Of a stretch of 64,000 nt of DNA, positions 24,589-35,800 are shown in pieces. The notes under the pieces were generated by a model that was not told the origin of the DNA, did not search any database, and saw only the letters and a list, made by a program, of their open reading frames with translations. The DNA comes from Wolfiporia cocos (taxonomy: Eukaryota; Basidiomycota; Agaricomycetes; Polyporales; Phaeolaceae). The DNA lies in NCBI GenBank assembly GCA_029448655.1, contig JACCLO010000008.1, forward strand, positions 1,736,001 to 1,800,000, given 5' to 3'. The translations under genes and the position numbers were made by a program. The number at the start of each line of letters is the position of its first letter. The first letter of the stretch is position 1.

Positions 24589-24689
24589 TGTCTTAGATTC
24601 TTAAGAAGGGATTTAGTTTGAAAGCTGCAACTTTCGTTATAGATCACACTCGCACTCTATTTCAGAGTTAAAAGATGATAGTATTTCTA

Positions 24690-26087
24690 CTATACAATCG
24701 CGAGTATATCCTCTTCTACCGAAGTAGTTGAGGGCCCTGCCACCTTGTCAGTTGGTGTTACACCGAAGGCAAAAGAAATTTGTAGCGCTACGCATTCTGC
24801 TATGATACGAGCCAAGTCCGTACGCCAATCCGAAAAAGAAATGTTGCCGAGCTGTTTACAGTACTTTTTCATAATTCTCCACTCTTTATTGGTGATCCTC
24901 CCCCGTCTCGCTCTATCCTTTACGTTATCCACCAAGTCCTCCAATTCTACTACCATGGTATGGAAACGAATGTCGTTTTCCATATGGAAGCCTGGGTAAT
25001 TAGGGGGGTGGTTGGCGAGAGGAGTGAGACGAGTGAGAGTGCCTTCTAGCATGGGAATAACTTGTTCGCATGCTTGGAGAGGCTTCTTCTTCCCGAAGAC
25101 GAGGGAAGGGTTGAGAATCTTGTGATTGGCCCGGACGGGAGGTCCGGCCGCCGGACTGGAAAGGCGGAGGGCCAGTGAAGAAGCTGCTTGCTTGGCTTCC
25201 TTGGCGGCTTGTTTGGCGGCGATTTGCTTATTCAGCTTATCGCGGGTGAGCTTGAGCTTGTTGAGTTCACGGAGTTCGATGAGGTTCTCCATGGCGGTAA
25301 TGGAAGCGGCTAGCTTCTCTTCCTCGGTCCAGATACGCTTAGCGAGCGGAACTGGTTTGGGAGGTCTGTCACAGATTTCTGTGGCATGTTTTTAATGTAT
25401 TACCCCCTCCCTGGCTCGAACCCAGGAGCTCAAGTTCTAGTAGTCACATGACCAGTGCAGCGTAGTGTAGCGGTATAACACAACCTGTCCGTCAGGACAT
25501 ACAGTCACGTGATCCCCTACTTACATAATACATAGGCGTGACCTTTAGGGGTGCGCACAGACCATGCCATTAGGGCAGGCCCTTCATTAGGTAGCGGCCG
25601 GTCTCCATGTATATAAAGTAGACGTCTGAGGTCTTACAAACCTCAGACTGATCAATCTCGACAATGGATGTGTACCCTCATCATCATACTGCGTGCTAGA
25701 CTGGGACTGCCTCTGGTGACTACGCCGTCACTATGCCTTAGACTCTCTATCTTGGAGTCTACCTAGTCAGCCCATGCGACGTTACCTCGTCGTCAACACC
25801 TTCAACGTTAGTAGAAGGGGTTAGGGCATAAACATGTACGTATGACACATTCTGTGTCAAGGTCGAGGAGCGGGTTTCCCAGCCTCAGCAATGTGCTTTG
25901 GCATGTGGACGGGAATCTCCCAAAGATGGAGCTTCCCGGTGTAGTCTTCCTTTACAGGAAGTGTGTATGTGACGTCTTCTGCCCGAGGAATGTCGGCGGT
26001 GTCGATGCGGCTGAGAAGAGACCGCTTCGCCGGCTTAACATAAGGGGCAGTGGAGGAGCCACGGGTGCGACGGGTAACACGGGGCAT
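24690..26087 (-). pseudogene. Element D ORF1 upstream of gag, split by a solo LTR
   Basis: The minus-strand frame begins near 26,087 (MPRVTRRTRGSS), runs to 25,860, is broken by the solo LTR 25,367-25,859, and resumes at 25,361 to a stop at 24,690. Taking one AGGTC duplication away keeps the frame, giving about 298 aa. It contains a Lys/Ala-rich coiled-coil (ELRELNKLKLTRDKLNKQI) and a C-terminal helical region (ITNKEWRIMKKYCKQLGNI). I do not recognise a domain. Position between leader and gag suggests an accessory or pre-gag protein, which is not standard for Ty3/gypsy elements. Confidence 0.6.
25367..25859 (+). mobile_element. Solo LTR, family B, inserted in element D ORF1; TSD AGGTC
   Basis: Starts TGTCACAGATTTCTGTG, ends TTCTGTGTCA. 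Duplication AGGTC at 25,362-25,366 and 25,860-25,864. It shares the TATATAAAGTAGAC / CCTCAGACT core with the family-B copy at 61,476-61,915. Confidence 0.87.
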
Positions 26088-28224
26088 GATTCTAGAAAGT
26101 GCAGCCTTCATGAGAAACAAAGTTTCCCAGTGATACGTCCAAGGACAGGAATAGAAGGGATTATGTAAGGTAGGGTAGTGGACTCCTTTTCAGGAGCAAA
26201 GAAGGTGTACTACGGGGCATAATTACTCTTATGTTGCGCGCAAACCCTGTGCCGAGATGGCGCGGATATTCGCATGACCCTAACGGTCAGAGGCGCCGAC
26301 TCCAGGGGTAGAGTTGCTGACTGTCAGGCCAGTTCCTGGGTCAGATGATTGGGATTCGGATACACAACACCGCCCCGGAGGGACGATGCCGGAAAGTGGC
26401 TGGGATTTTACATCCCTTAGCCTGTCCATGCTTCAACAATGAGGTTGCCGTCTGTAGCCACATGGGTGTCACATCAGGGCTAAAAAACCACTGTCGGCCC
26501 GAAGGCCGCGAGACAGCAGCGCTCCACATCCCGAAGGAGTGGGCCACGCGCTTCTCTTCCAATGGGGCCCCAAATTCGTTTGACCCATGCTCGCACGCCG
26601 AGCTGCCTGGAGGACTTATGCTATTGGCTACCGCGAGTGACCTATGGCAGGGTGATTTTTTACGTCACCCCTGTCACAGATTTATCTGGGGCTTACAGCA
26701 TTTTTCCTACGATTATAGCAATTTACCTGGGATTTATACGTCTACCTACAAGTCATCTACGGGTTAACTCCCATTGCCACCACGACAAGCTCTTAACAGG
26801 GCTCGTCAACCACATGACCAGCTTACATAATGCTACGGCACCTTCCGGTCCAATAGCATAGTATAGATACGTCATACGGTCTCGCCCGACAGAGCAAGAC
26901 CAAGCCACGTCATAGATCCTGGATCATAATGATAGGCCGAGCGCGGCACGCTCGCATAATAATGTCCACAAGTACAAACAGTGCCTCGCGGCCTTGTACT
27001 ATTGGGTCGGCCTTCCCGGCTTCCCACCGCCATAAGATCCTTGATCACAATGGCACCTCAGGCGCGCCACGCCTTCACATAATAATGGCAACACGACCAT
27101 ACAGCACTATAATAGCATCAAGGCTATATCGCTATAGGTCACGGCCTTCTCGGCCTCCCACGGACTCGGTGTTCTCCAAGTCCCGGGCTTCTGCCATCAC
27201 GGCGTTGCCCAAACACCGGAACTCGCCTCACGGCTAAGTCCAATACATGCCCCGGTAAACCTCCGGTCCGGGCTGTAACACATGCCACGGTACTTCCCGT
27301 CCAATGGCATAACGACCTCGGCGCCTCGCCTTGGTCATCCAACGAAGCACGGCCAATCGCCATTATACCTCACGGTATCCGGCAACCGGCTTCCCATATA
27401 CCCGGGCTGCGCCCGCGTTCATATGATAATATACACAAATCCCTCTCCTACGATTGGTGCGGCCATTAGGGCCCATCACGGCCATTGTAGATAGAGTCCA
27501 TAAACATCAGATAAGATAGCGCTTCACCTCTTGGCAAAGCCACTTAACCCGGAATGGTAGTACTAGCTAGTAGCACGCGCCATCCGCATAAACATGTATA
27601 TAAGTAGGGGCTTGACGCCCTTTAACCTTAGTTCTATTATTCTCTCGGCTTGCGCCGTAGAATAACCTCTCACATCCTGCTGCGCTGGTATTGCCTCCTC
27701 TCTAAGTTGCCTTATCTCAACAATATAGGCACTTGGTGAGTCCCACAGGCGTACTGTGTCAACCCCCCTCACTGCTTTTCCCATAACGGGTTCAAAGCAG
27801 GGCCCTTACGCCTGGGCGGCGGCTTTGGAAAATTCCCATGCCATCATAATGATGACCCTGTGGATAGCGATGGGGCGCTGAACAGCGCTTGCCATGGCAG
27901 GGGGTTGGGCGCACACAGACAGACCGTCCCCTTTTTTCCACAGGCGGGTCTTAACTGCTCACAGTCCAAGCTTGTCAGCAAGGACCGTGTCTCCTTGACC
28001 CTGGAGTCCGGGTTAGGTAGGCCTCCTGCCTAAAAAGGCGGTGTGGCTTTCCTGGTTGCCAATCCTCTGCCGAGGATGGCGATGTATCCCCCAGATCTCA
28101 ACTATCACCCCAAACTCATTGTCAAGAGTAGGGATGTGCGCAGCAACGAGCAATAGCCCCTGTAGGATAGAAACCCAGGCCCAGCGCAAGCGCAAGGGCG
28201 GGGGTAGGGGGAGATTTGTTCTTA
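26088..28224 (-). other. Leader region of element D (5' LTR to ORF1), with one solo LTR
   Basis: Between the 5' LTR and ORF1 there is about 1 kb of element-D DNA (26,088-26,671 and 27,762-28,224) with no credible coding frame; the remainder is the family-C LTR 26,672-27,761. The first bases after the LTR on the minus strand (TAAGAACAAATCTCCCC) occupy the primer-binding-site position, but I could not match them to a tRNA. Confidence 0.55.
26672..27761 (+). mobile_element. Solo LTR, family C, forward; TSD ACCCC
   Basis: TGTCACAGATTTATCTGG start and ACTGTGTCA end, with ACCCC at 26,667-26,671 and 27,762-27,766. At 1,090 nt it is the best full-length family-C reference in the window; an ATGTATATAAGTAGGG promoter-like box lies near 27,595. 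Confidence 0.9.
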
Positions 28225-28923
28225 TGACACAGACTAGACTGTGGGACTCACACTATAACCTTGTAGGCGACTTGAAGTAGTTTCTAGAGGTTGGTGAGGA
28301 GACTAGTGGGCGCAAGCAGAGATGTTATGTAACTGTGCGAATGCAGAGAACAAATCTAAGGCTTATCCGCAGGGATAGCCCTACTTATATACATGCTTTG
28401 TTTGGTTACCGGTAAGGGAGCCAAACATGAAGGTGGTCTGTGCGCAGACATAACTAATATGGTTAAGTCGTAAACTACAGTAGACCATGTGCGCCGGTAA
28501 TGGCCGCACCAGTAAGAGCGTTTGTTTGGACCGTAGGTCCATGTTGTGGAAGTGGCTGTAGCTACGTTAGTAAGCCATGCATGTGATTATTATATACCGG
28601 TATCGGGATATGAGTAACCGTAAGGTCATTGGCATGTGATATCGAGCGGACCGCTTATCCAATTATACTGACATAGCCCGGTATCGGGATATGAGTAAGG
28701 CGCGTGACACCGGAGGTTAGTCCGCTGAGTCATTGACGCGTACAAGCGTGTTATGTACGTGTTTTTATGACAAGTGGACGTATACCGCGTTGTGTACGTG
28801 TTGTTTGGTTGCGTGTACGTGTAGACGGGCACTTAGCAGCGTAAATGTCTACAAGATCGTAGAAATACCAGATAAATATGTAAAAATACGGGAAAAATAG
28901 TGACATGTCCCAAATCTGTGACA
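28225..28923 (-). repeat. 5' LTR of element D
   Basis: 699 nt; same family as 14,357-15,029 and the solo copy 60,578-61,276. Ends CTGTGACA next to the CCTAG duplication. Confidence 0.9.
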
Positions 28924-28928
28924 CCTAG

Positions 28929-30125
28929 GAGGGAAGCCCACGGTCTTACCCTCCGAGAAAGCAGCGCATGTAATTACCTCGTTCGAGAAGAATCGATCCC
29001 TCTTCATCCCGGTAATCATGACGCTGGCAAAACCCGTGAAGTGCAATGCACTAATCGACTCAGGAGCGATGTCGAACCTGATCCACAGCAGAGTGGTAGA
29101 AAAATACAAAGTGCCCACGCAACCCTTGAAGAACCCGATCATTGTCAAAATGTTGACGGAACAGAAAACAAAGATGGGCGAATAGACCGAGAAGCTACCA
29201 TACTACTACGATATCCGAAGACCCAGAAAACGCGAAAAGTCCGATTCCTAGTAGGATCAATCGGAACAGAGAATACGATTCTAGGGTATGGATGGCTAAA
29301 AGACGAAAACCCCACAATCGACTGGAAGGACCAAACAGTCGATGTACGATCGATGCTAGGGGCAGAAGAAAAGAAACAGGAAACCACGATCCGAATGGAT
29401 ACGGTAGAAATGGTAGTTGCCCCAGAAGGGAAAATTCCAACAAGGGGGACCCAAGAAGCTGCAGGGTACGACCTTTACGCCGCAGAAGAAGCCGAGATTC
29501 CCGCCGGAGGATGGAAACTCGTCTCCACAGGAGTAAAAATGAAGATCCCAAAGGGATCGTATGGAAGGTTGGCCGGACGATCAGGCAACACCCTCAGACA
29601 TGGATTGGTAGTACAAGCCGGAGTCATAGACTCGGACTACCGAGGAGACGTCGGAGCCATCGTCTTCAACTACTCAGACAAGGCACATAGAATTATCCCG
29701 GGCATGCGAATAGCCCAGATAATTTTCGAACGACACCTCACCCCCGACATTATAGAGGTCGAAGACCTAGATGAAACAGAACGAGGAGAGAAAGGGTTTG
29801 GATCCACGGACCAGCCAGAAGAAACAGCGCAGCGGCTCTATACTCCCGAGGAGTACGAAGCGATCCGACGCTTTGCAAAAGATAACCCTAGGATCATAGG
29901 AAAGAAAGGGGAGATGCGAAAGAAGTTCCGAACAAAGATACAAATCATCAACGCTGTCAGGAAAGCGCTGACGAAATCCCAGGAATTCGTGCAGAAAACC
30001 CCCGAACCAGAACGAACGATTGAGGAGATGGTCCCGAAGCACCTACTGGACTTCGCCAAGGTGTTCAGTAAGGAGTCCGCAGCAGCGTTCCCCCGTCACG
30101 ACCATGGGACCACGCAATCGAATTA
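28929..30125 (+). pseudogene. pol: Element E pol, proximal part: protease and dUTPase
   Basis: Protease is read in one frame (VKCNALIDSGAMSNLIHSR, catalytic D-S-G) up to about 29,175, where a TAG appears. The continuation (ILLRYPKTQKTRKVRFLVG..ILGYGWL) is in another frame, so a one-base indel lies near 29,175-29,190. A complete dUTPase follows: EAAGYDLYAAEEAEIPAG, GRLAGRSGN, GVIDSDYRGDVGAIVFN, GMRIAQIIFE and RGEKGFGST. It lies between protease and RT, unlike element D. A further shift near 30,102 (GACCA where the frame of [16 protein letters not shown] needs one more base) breaks the link to RT. Confidence 0.87.
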
Positions 30126-32940
30126 AAACCTGATTTCGTGCCGAAAGACTGCAAAGTCTATGCACTCTCGCCCAAAGAGCAACAGGCGCTGGACGAATTC
30201 CTAAAAGAAACTTGGCCAAGGGATTCATAGTCCCTTCAAAATCCCCGATGGTGTCACCATTCTTTTTCGCTCCAAAGAAAGACAGCGGCCTACGACCCTG
30301 TCAAGATTATCGATATCTGAACGAAGGGACGATAAAGAACGTCTATCCCTTGCCACTGATCTCAGAGCTCCTGGAAAAGCTAAAAGGAGCAAAGATCTTC
30401 ACAAAAATGGACCTTAGAGCGGGATACAACAACGTGCGGATCAAGAAGGGAGACGAATGGAAAGCAGCCTTCAAAACAAACCGAGGGTTGTACGAGCCCA
30501 CAGTTATGTTTTTCGGACTGTGCAACGCACCCGGAACCTTTCAGGCAATGATGAAGGAAATCCTGAAAGAAGAAATCCTCGAAGGATGGGTGCTTGTTTA
30601 TATGGACAACATCCTCGTTTTCTCAGAAGATGAGAAAACACACAAAGAACGGGAACGGCGGATCCTTCAGAAATTAGTGGACAACCACCTCTTTGTGAAA
30701 CCCGAGAAATGCGCCTTCGGCGTCGACCGAGTTGAGTTCCTAGGGCTGGTCATCGCCCCAGGGAACATCCAGATGGACCCAGCGAAACTCAACGGGATTA
30801 AAGAATGGCCGACTCCCCGAAATCTCAAGGAAGTCAGATCCTTCCTAGGGTTTGCAAACTTCTATCGAAAATTCATCGACCACTACTCAACGCACGCACG
30901 ACCCCTGGTGGACCTCACAAAAACGGTCACAGGAACGGGGTTCCAGTGGACGGACAAAGAACAGAGAGCGTTCAACTTCATGAAGCAGGCATTCACGACG
31001 GCGCCCGCGCTAGGAACACCAGACAAGGAAAAACCATTCATCCTCGAAACGGATGCATCTCAGTTCGCCACAGGAGCAGTGCTGAAACAAACAGATGAAA
31101 CAGGGCACGAACGGCCAGTGGGATATCTCTCACAATCCCTGACATCAACAGAACGGAACTACGAAATCTACGATTGCGAACTACTCGGAATAGTCCGAGC
31201 ATTAGAAGAATGGCGGCACCTATTGGAAGGAGCACCGCATCGGATCTTGATCCGAAGTGATCATCAGAACCTGACGTACTGGAGAAGCGCACAGTGCCTA
31301 AATCGGCGACAAGCGAGATGGCATCTATTCCTTTCGCAATTCGACCTGAAAATGCAGCACGTCCCCGGAAGGAAACTAGTCATGGCCGACACGCTTTCCA
31401 GGTTGTACCACTTGGACGAAAGCAACGAAGACAACGAGGAAATCACCATGATTCCAGATGAACTCGTCGTCCACGCAATCCAGATCCCGATCATTGATCG
31501 AATCAAGAATGCCAACGATCAAGATGAATCTGCAGAACAGGCGATCCGTGCTCTAGGGGGCACAGGCGAATTCCCCGCGAGAACCACTGCAGATGAATGG
31601 CAACAAACGGATGGAATACTGCTCTACAGGGGCAGGATGTACGTGCCAAAAGACGAGGACCTTCGACGGGACGTCATCTCAAAATACCACGACACGATCC
31701 CGGCCGGACACCCTGGGATCTGGGGTACAACAGTACAGGTTACGACCCACTTTTGGTGGCCTGACATGAGAACAATGATAGCGGAATACATCCGGGGCTG
31801 TGCAATCTGTCAACAGATGAAACCTGATAGGAATCCGCTAAAACCCCCTTTGCAACCAATACCGACACGGGAAGACGCCCTCCCCTTCTCACCGTGCTCG
31901 GTCGATTTTGTCACCGACCTGCCAAGAGTCGGAAAGTATGACTCCATCATGGTGATTGTCGACCATGGCCTATCCAAGGCCATCTCTCTCACCCCATGCA
32001 ACAAAACAATTACAAGCGAAGGGGCCGCAGAAATATTCCATCGAAAGATATATTCACAGTACGGCATCCCCCGAAAAATCATCTTGGACAGGGGACCACA
32101 ATTCGCATCAAAATTATTCAGGGAATTATGCAAGCTGCAGGGAACGGAGTCAGCAATGAGTACAGCATACCATCCCCAGACGGACGGACAAACGGAAAGG
32201 ATGAACCAACAGATCGAAGTATACCTTCGTATCTATTGCATGAATGACCCGTTCCAATGGGTACAACGACTGCCTGACGTCGAATTTGCGCACAACACCA
32301 GACAAGCCGAAAACCGACCAGCGCCACTCGAAATAATCTTAGGATACGTCCCGAGAGGATTCCCAGACTATGACAGAGTAGGGAACGTCCCGGCAGCGGT
32401 CGACAGGATCAAGAAGATCAAAGAGGCGCGAAAAATGGCAATCATCGCACATGAATTAGCCCAGAAAAGAATGGCAGGGCGGTTCCTCAGAGAACTACCG
32501 AAGCTTGGGAAAGGGGATAAGGTCTGGCTCGACGCCAAGAACCTAATGATCCCCTATGAATCGAACAAACTGGCACCAAAAAGAGAAGGACCCTTCACCA
32601 TCACAGAAAAGATGGGACCCACGTCATACCGGCTGCAGTTACCGGCGAATTGGAAAATTCATCCGGTCTTCCACGCTGCCTTACTAAAACCATTCAACGA
32701 AACAAGGGTACACGGACCCAATTACCTATGGCCGCCACCTGATATCATCAAGGGACAAGAAGAATACGAATTCGAAGCCATCTTGGCTGACAGATGGCAA
32801 AGAAAGAAGCATCAATACTTTGTCAAGTGGAAAGGCTATGCCACGGCCGACAACTCATGGGAAGACGAGGCGAACTTGGAGCATTCCAAGGAGCTGATAA
32901 AAGACTACCACAGGACGAGAGTCAGGACAACCCCGACACT
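30126..32940 (+). pseudogene. pol: Element E pol, distal part: RT, RNase H, integrase, chromodomain
   Basis: From about 30,212 a single open frame covers RT (SPFFFAPKKDSGLRPCQDYR, FTKMDLRAGYNNVRI, FFGLCNAPGTFQ), RNase H (LETDASQFATGAVLK; YEIYDCELLGIVRALEEWR), integrase (HPGIWG..CAICQQMK finger; VDFVTDL, LDRGPQFAS, QTERMNQ) and a chromodomain (KWKGYATADNSWEDEANL). The RT active site reads YMDNILVF: codon 30,608-30,610 is AAC where the second catalytic Asp is expected, so polymerase activity should be lost. A one-base shift near 30,205 lies just before AKGFIVPSK. The frame continues open to 34,066 but beyond ~32,940 it overlaps ORF3. Confidence 0.9.
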
Positions 32941-32961
32941 CGAAAACAGGACAGTAATAGT

Positions 32962-34022
32962 ATGTCGACGACTCGCCACCAGCTCCCCCACTGTACCACG
33001 ACCCCCGGCGATGCAGATCGTCGAGAAGGCCGACCGCGAGGTAGGCCACCAAGAAGGTACTCCCCCCAGCATCTACAGATTAGACACGCCCTCCTCTGGT
33101 ACAGGGCCGAGGGACCTTTTGCTGGCCGAGCCGATGGCTGGTCGGCCCTCTTTGACATCGCGCAGGACCTCACCCACGTTTACAGCTCGTACCAGAACAT
33201 CACCGAGGACCTCGTCCGAATGGAGGGGCAGATCAGAGTGCAGAGAGAGGGACTCGAGCTACTCACCGACAGACTTATCGACCGATTGGCCGCCACTACG
33301 ACGGCCCGACTACGACACGCGCTCAACGACTTCGAGGATTGCGAGCACGTTGCTCCCAGTCGACCCGAATACACACCGCGACCCGCCCGCTTTTTCACCC
33401 CCGATGAACGACGCCGAGTTGCAAGGCCGTTTGATTTTATGGAGGGCGATAGAGTATTATTTCCGTTGCATACCGAGACTCAGAGGGCCCGCCGAACAGG
33501 AGTTAGAGATCCGACGCCACGTATTTCTGGTATGGGAGGCAACGGGAGACGTGAACCACCTGCATGCCCGACGAGCCCTAGGGCTACCCCAGCACGACAA
33601 CGAAGAGCGAATAGCACGCCGCCTATTCGACGATCTCCTTCAGTGCAGAGTATTACCCGCGAGGAGTTTGAGCGAGGTGCGAGGGAGCAAGAACGAGACA
33701 CCGCCTCCCTACCAACATGGGCCGCATGAAACCTCCACCGAGCCGCACACCACTGGAGGTACCAACATAACGAATACCTCCGCGATATCCCTTCCCTCCG
33801 GGTACCAGCGAGGCCCTCACCCGAGCAGCCGTGTCGACAATGTGGTTCTGCTAACCACTGGATCCTCGACTGCCCCGATTATATTTGCAGAACTTGTGAG
33901 CTCAATCAACCAGGTCATCGACAGAATGAATGCCTCCAACACTTCGTATGGCAAACTCCTACGACCCCGTCCCTCAGCGGGAACGGCGACATCTACAACG
34001 AACAGGACGCCGAGGCACTCTG
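32962..34022 (+). pseudogene. Element E third ORF downstream of the chromodomain, double zinc knuckle, frameshifted
   Basis: Starts at ATG 32,962 (MSTTRHQLPH) in a frame different from pol. It shows a helical segment (ENITEDLVRMEG-like, to LLTDRLIDRLAATTTARLRH), then protein-like sequence jumps to the pol frame near 33,400 (NDAELQGRLILWRAIEYYF through IARRLFDDLLQCR). It returns to the first frame near 33,660 (REEFERGAREQERD), has a TGA at about 33,727, and ends with two zinc knuckles, CRQCGSANHWILDC and CRTCELNQPGHRQNEC, before a TGA at 34,022. The mosaic indicates a real gene of ~350 aa carrying two frameshifts and one stop. The role is unknown; the knuckles suggest nucleic-acid binding. Such an env-position ORF with knuckles is not standard for Ty3/gypsy. 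Confidence 0.55.
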
Positions 34023-34077
34023 AAGAGGGGAACTTGGAAAATTCGTCGAGGCCGACAAATGCTTAGGGAGGGGCTGA

Positions 34078-34775
34078 TGTTACGGTTATTTTGATTTTTC
34101 GAATATCAACAGAACTCACCACTGGGCGAATACAATACAGGGACTTGTTGCGCAACCAACTCCCCTGGCTACTCGTGACTCTACTGGGCGCATCCCCAGT
34201 TGTACTAGTCTATAGGGCGTGTTTCATCTTTGGCAGATCCAACTCTGCCACCGTTTCATGTTCATCGTTTGTTAGCTGATAGATGGCGTTCAACCGCCAT
34301 CATTCCTATCTATCGTCTCAGGTATATCACTACATACCTATCAAACGTTTGGTACTATAGCGTAGATAGTATCGGTGACATCTGGGACGGACTTGACCCC
34401 TGAAACCCAACGTAGTATGTACCTACTGTCGAGGCTCTTCAGCTCGACCTTGTTGTACAAACAAGAAGTCTTATACTCGTTCTCAAACGTAGGAAACTAC
34501 GCTCAGTATTTCTCACTCGAGCAACCGAACGACTAAGTCCTCGAAGTGCACATTGACTTCTCGGACTTAAGCGAGTGTTATATTCTATTAGACTCGCACT
34601 TGAACAGATTATATCCTCTAACGTGTATTGGATATTAACCGATCTCCTAAGGACTTCACTTAGGACCCGAAGGCATCTAACGAGTATTTGCCTTGCATAC
34701 GGCAATGTGCCTACGTGCAGAAGAACGATCTATATTCGCGGCTCGAATATACGAACGGGTATTCGACCCGTAACA
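34078..34775 (+). repeat. 3' LTR of element E
   Basis: Partner of 11,756-12,462. Starts TGTTACGGTTATTTTGATT and ends GACCCGTAACA, then runs directly into family-C LTR sequence (GGCCGAGCGCGGC). Confidence 0.9.
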
Positions 34776-35607
34776 GATAGGCCGAGCGCGGCACGCTCGC
34801 ATAATAATGTCCACACGTACAAACAGTGCCTCGCGGGCTTGTACTATTGGGTCGGCCTTCCTGGCTTCCCACCGCCATAAGATCCTTGATCACAATGGCA
34901 CCTCAGGCGCGCCACGCCTTCGCATAATAATGGCAACACGGCCAAATAGCACTATATTAGCATCAAGGCAATATCGCTATAGGCTCGGCCTTCTCGGCCA
35001 TCCCACGGACTCGGCGTTCTCCAAGTCCCGGGCTTCTGCCATCACGGCGTTGCCCAAACACCGGTCCTCGCCTCACGGCTAAGACCAACACATGTCCCGG
35101 TTACCTTCCGGTCCGGACATATCACATGCTACGGTGCCTGCTGGCCCAATAGCATTACAACCTCGGCATTCCGCCTTGGTCATCACACGAAGACCGGCCA
35201 ATCGCCATTATACCTCATGGTATCCGGCAACCGGCTTCCCTTATACCCGGGCTGTGCCCGCATTCACATGTCCATCTAACGATGAGACCACACGCTCTCT
35301 CTTTACCATTGGCTCGGCCATTACCGGCGGGTCACGGCCTTTGTAGAGTAGCCGTATCACTTGGTCGCCTTATGGCAACCAAGCCCACACTCCTTATCGG
35401 GCATGCACTATACAGTAGCACATGACCTGATATTATTATGTATATAAGTAGGGCCTTGACGGCCTATAACTACTAGTTCTATTCTTCTCGGCGACCGCCG
35501 TAGAAGTTACATCCAATAACCCTGCTGCACCTGAGTTCTTTACCTCCCCAAGTCGCCTTGTCAATAGAGATACAGGCTTGGTGAGTCCCACAGAGAGTTC
35601 TGTGTCA
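34776..35607 (+). mobile_element. Family-C LTR, forward, 5' end lost at element E
   Basis: Matches family C from its GATAGGCCGAGCGCGGC point to the CTGTGTCA end; the first ~270 nt are missing. An opposite-orientation family-C LTR follows from 35,608, repeating the head-to-head arrangement seen at 17,707-19,734. Confidence 0.8.
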
Positions 35608-35800
35608 CTTCTACGGCGTACGCCGAGAAGAATAGAACTAGAGTTATAGGCCGTCAAGGCCCTACTTATATACATGTTAGATAAGGGGTCATGTGCTACT
35701 GTATAGTGCATGCCCGATAAGGAGTGTGGGCTTGGTTGCCATAAGGGCGACCAAGTGGTACGACTACTCTACAAAGGCCGTGACCTGCCGGCAATGGCCG

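Larger units (their letters stand above)
14357..28923 (-). mobile_element. Ty3/gypsy chromodomain retrotransposon D, inserted in element E (TSD CCTAG)
   Basis: Flanked by family-D LTRs (14,357-15,029 and 28,225-28,923) and a perfect 5-bp duplication, CCTAG at 14,352-14,356 and 28,924-28,928. Coding runs on the minus strand: ORF1, gag, protease, RT, RNase H, integrase, chromodomain, dUTPase. A purine tract (GAAGAGGGGGTAATA on the minus strand) abuts the 3' LTR. Later insertions inside it: 17,707-19,734 (two nested family-C LTRs), 20,484-21,448 (family A containing family B), 25,367-25,859 (family B) and 26,672-27,761 (family C). Point damage includes stops at 16,800 and 21,645, a shift near 21,600 and a 13-bp duplication near 17,570. 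Confidence 0.93.
11756..34775 (+). mobile_element. Ty3/gypsy chromodomain retrotransposon E, split by element D
   Basis: LTRs at 11,756-12,462 and 34,078-34,775 flank gag (12,509-14,356), pol (28,929-32,940) and a third ORF (32,962-34,022). Element D (14,357-28,923) sits at the gag/pol junction with TSD CCTAG. The LTRs have clearly diverged (substitutions plus a ~10-nt indel), pol has at least three frameshifts and the RT motif is YMDN, so the copy is old and dead. Flanks do not give a matching 5-bp duplication (CAAAG left, GATAG right), and the right flank starts inside a family-C LTR; a deletion or LTR-LTR exchange probably occurred. A purine tract AGGGAGGGGCTGA precedes the 3' LTR. Confidence 0.9.

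Noticed and set aside
32794..32961. An earlier start for the third ORF of element E at 32,794
   Set aside because: That stretch overlaps the chromodomain coding sequence in another frame; the first plausible ATG after it is 32,962.
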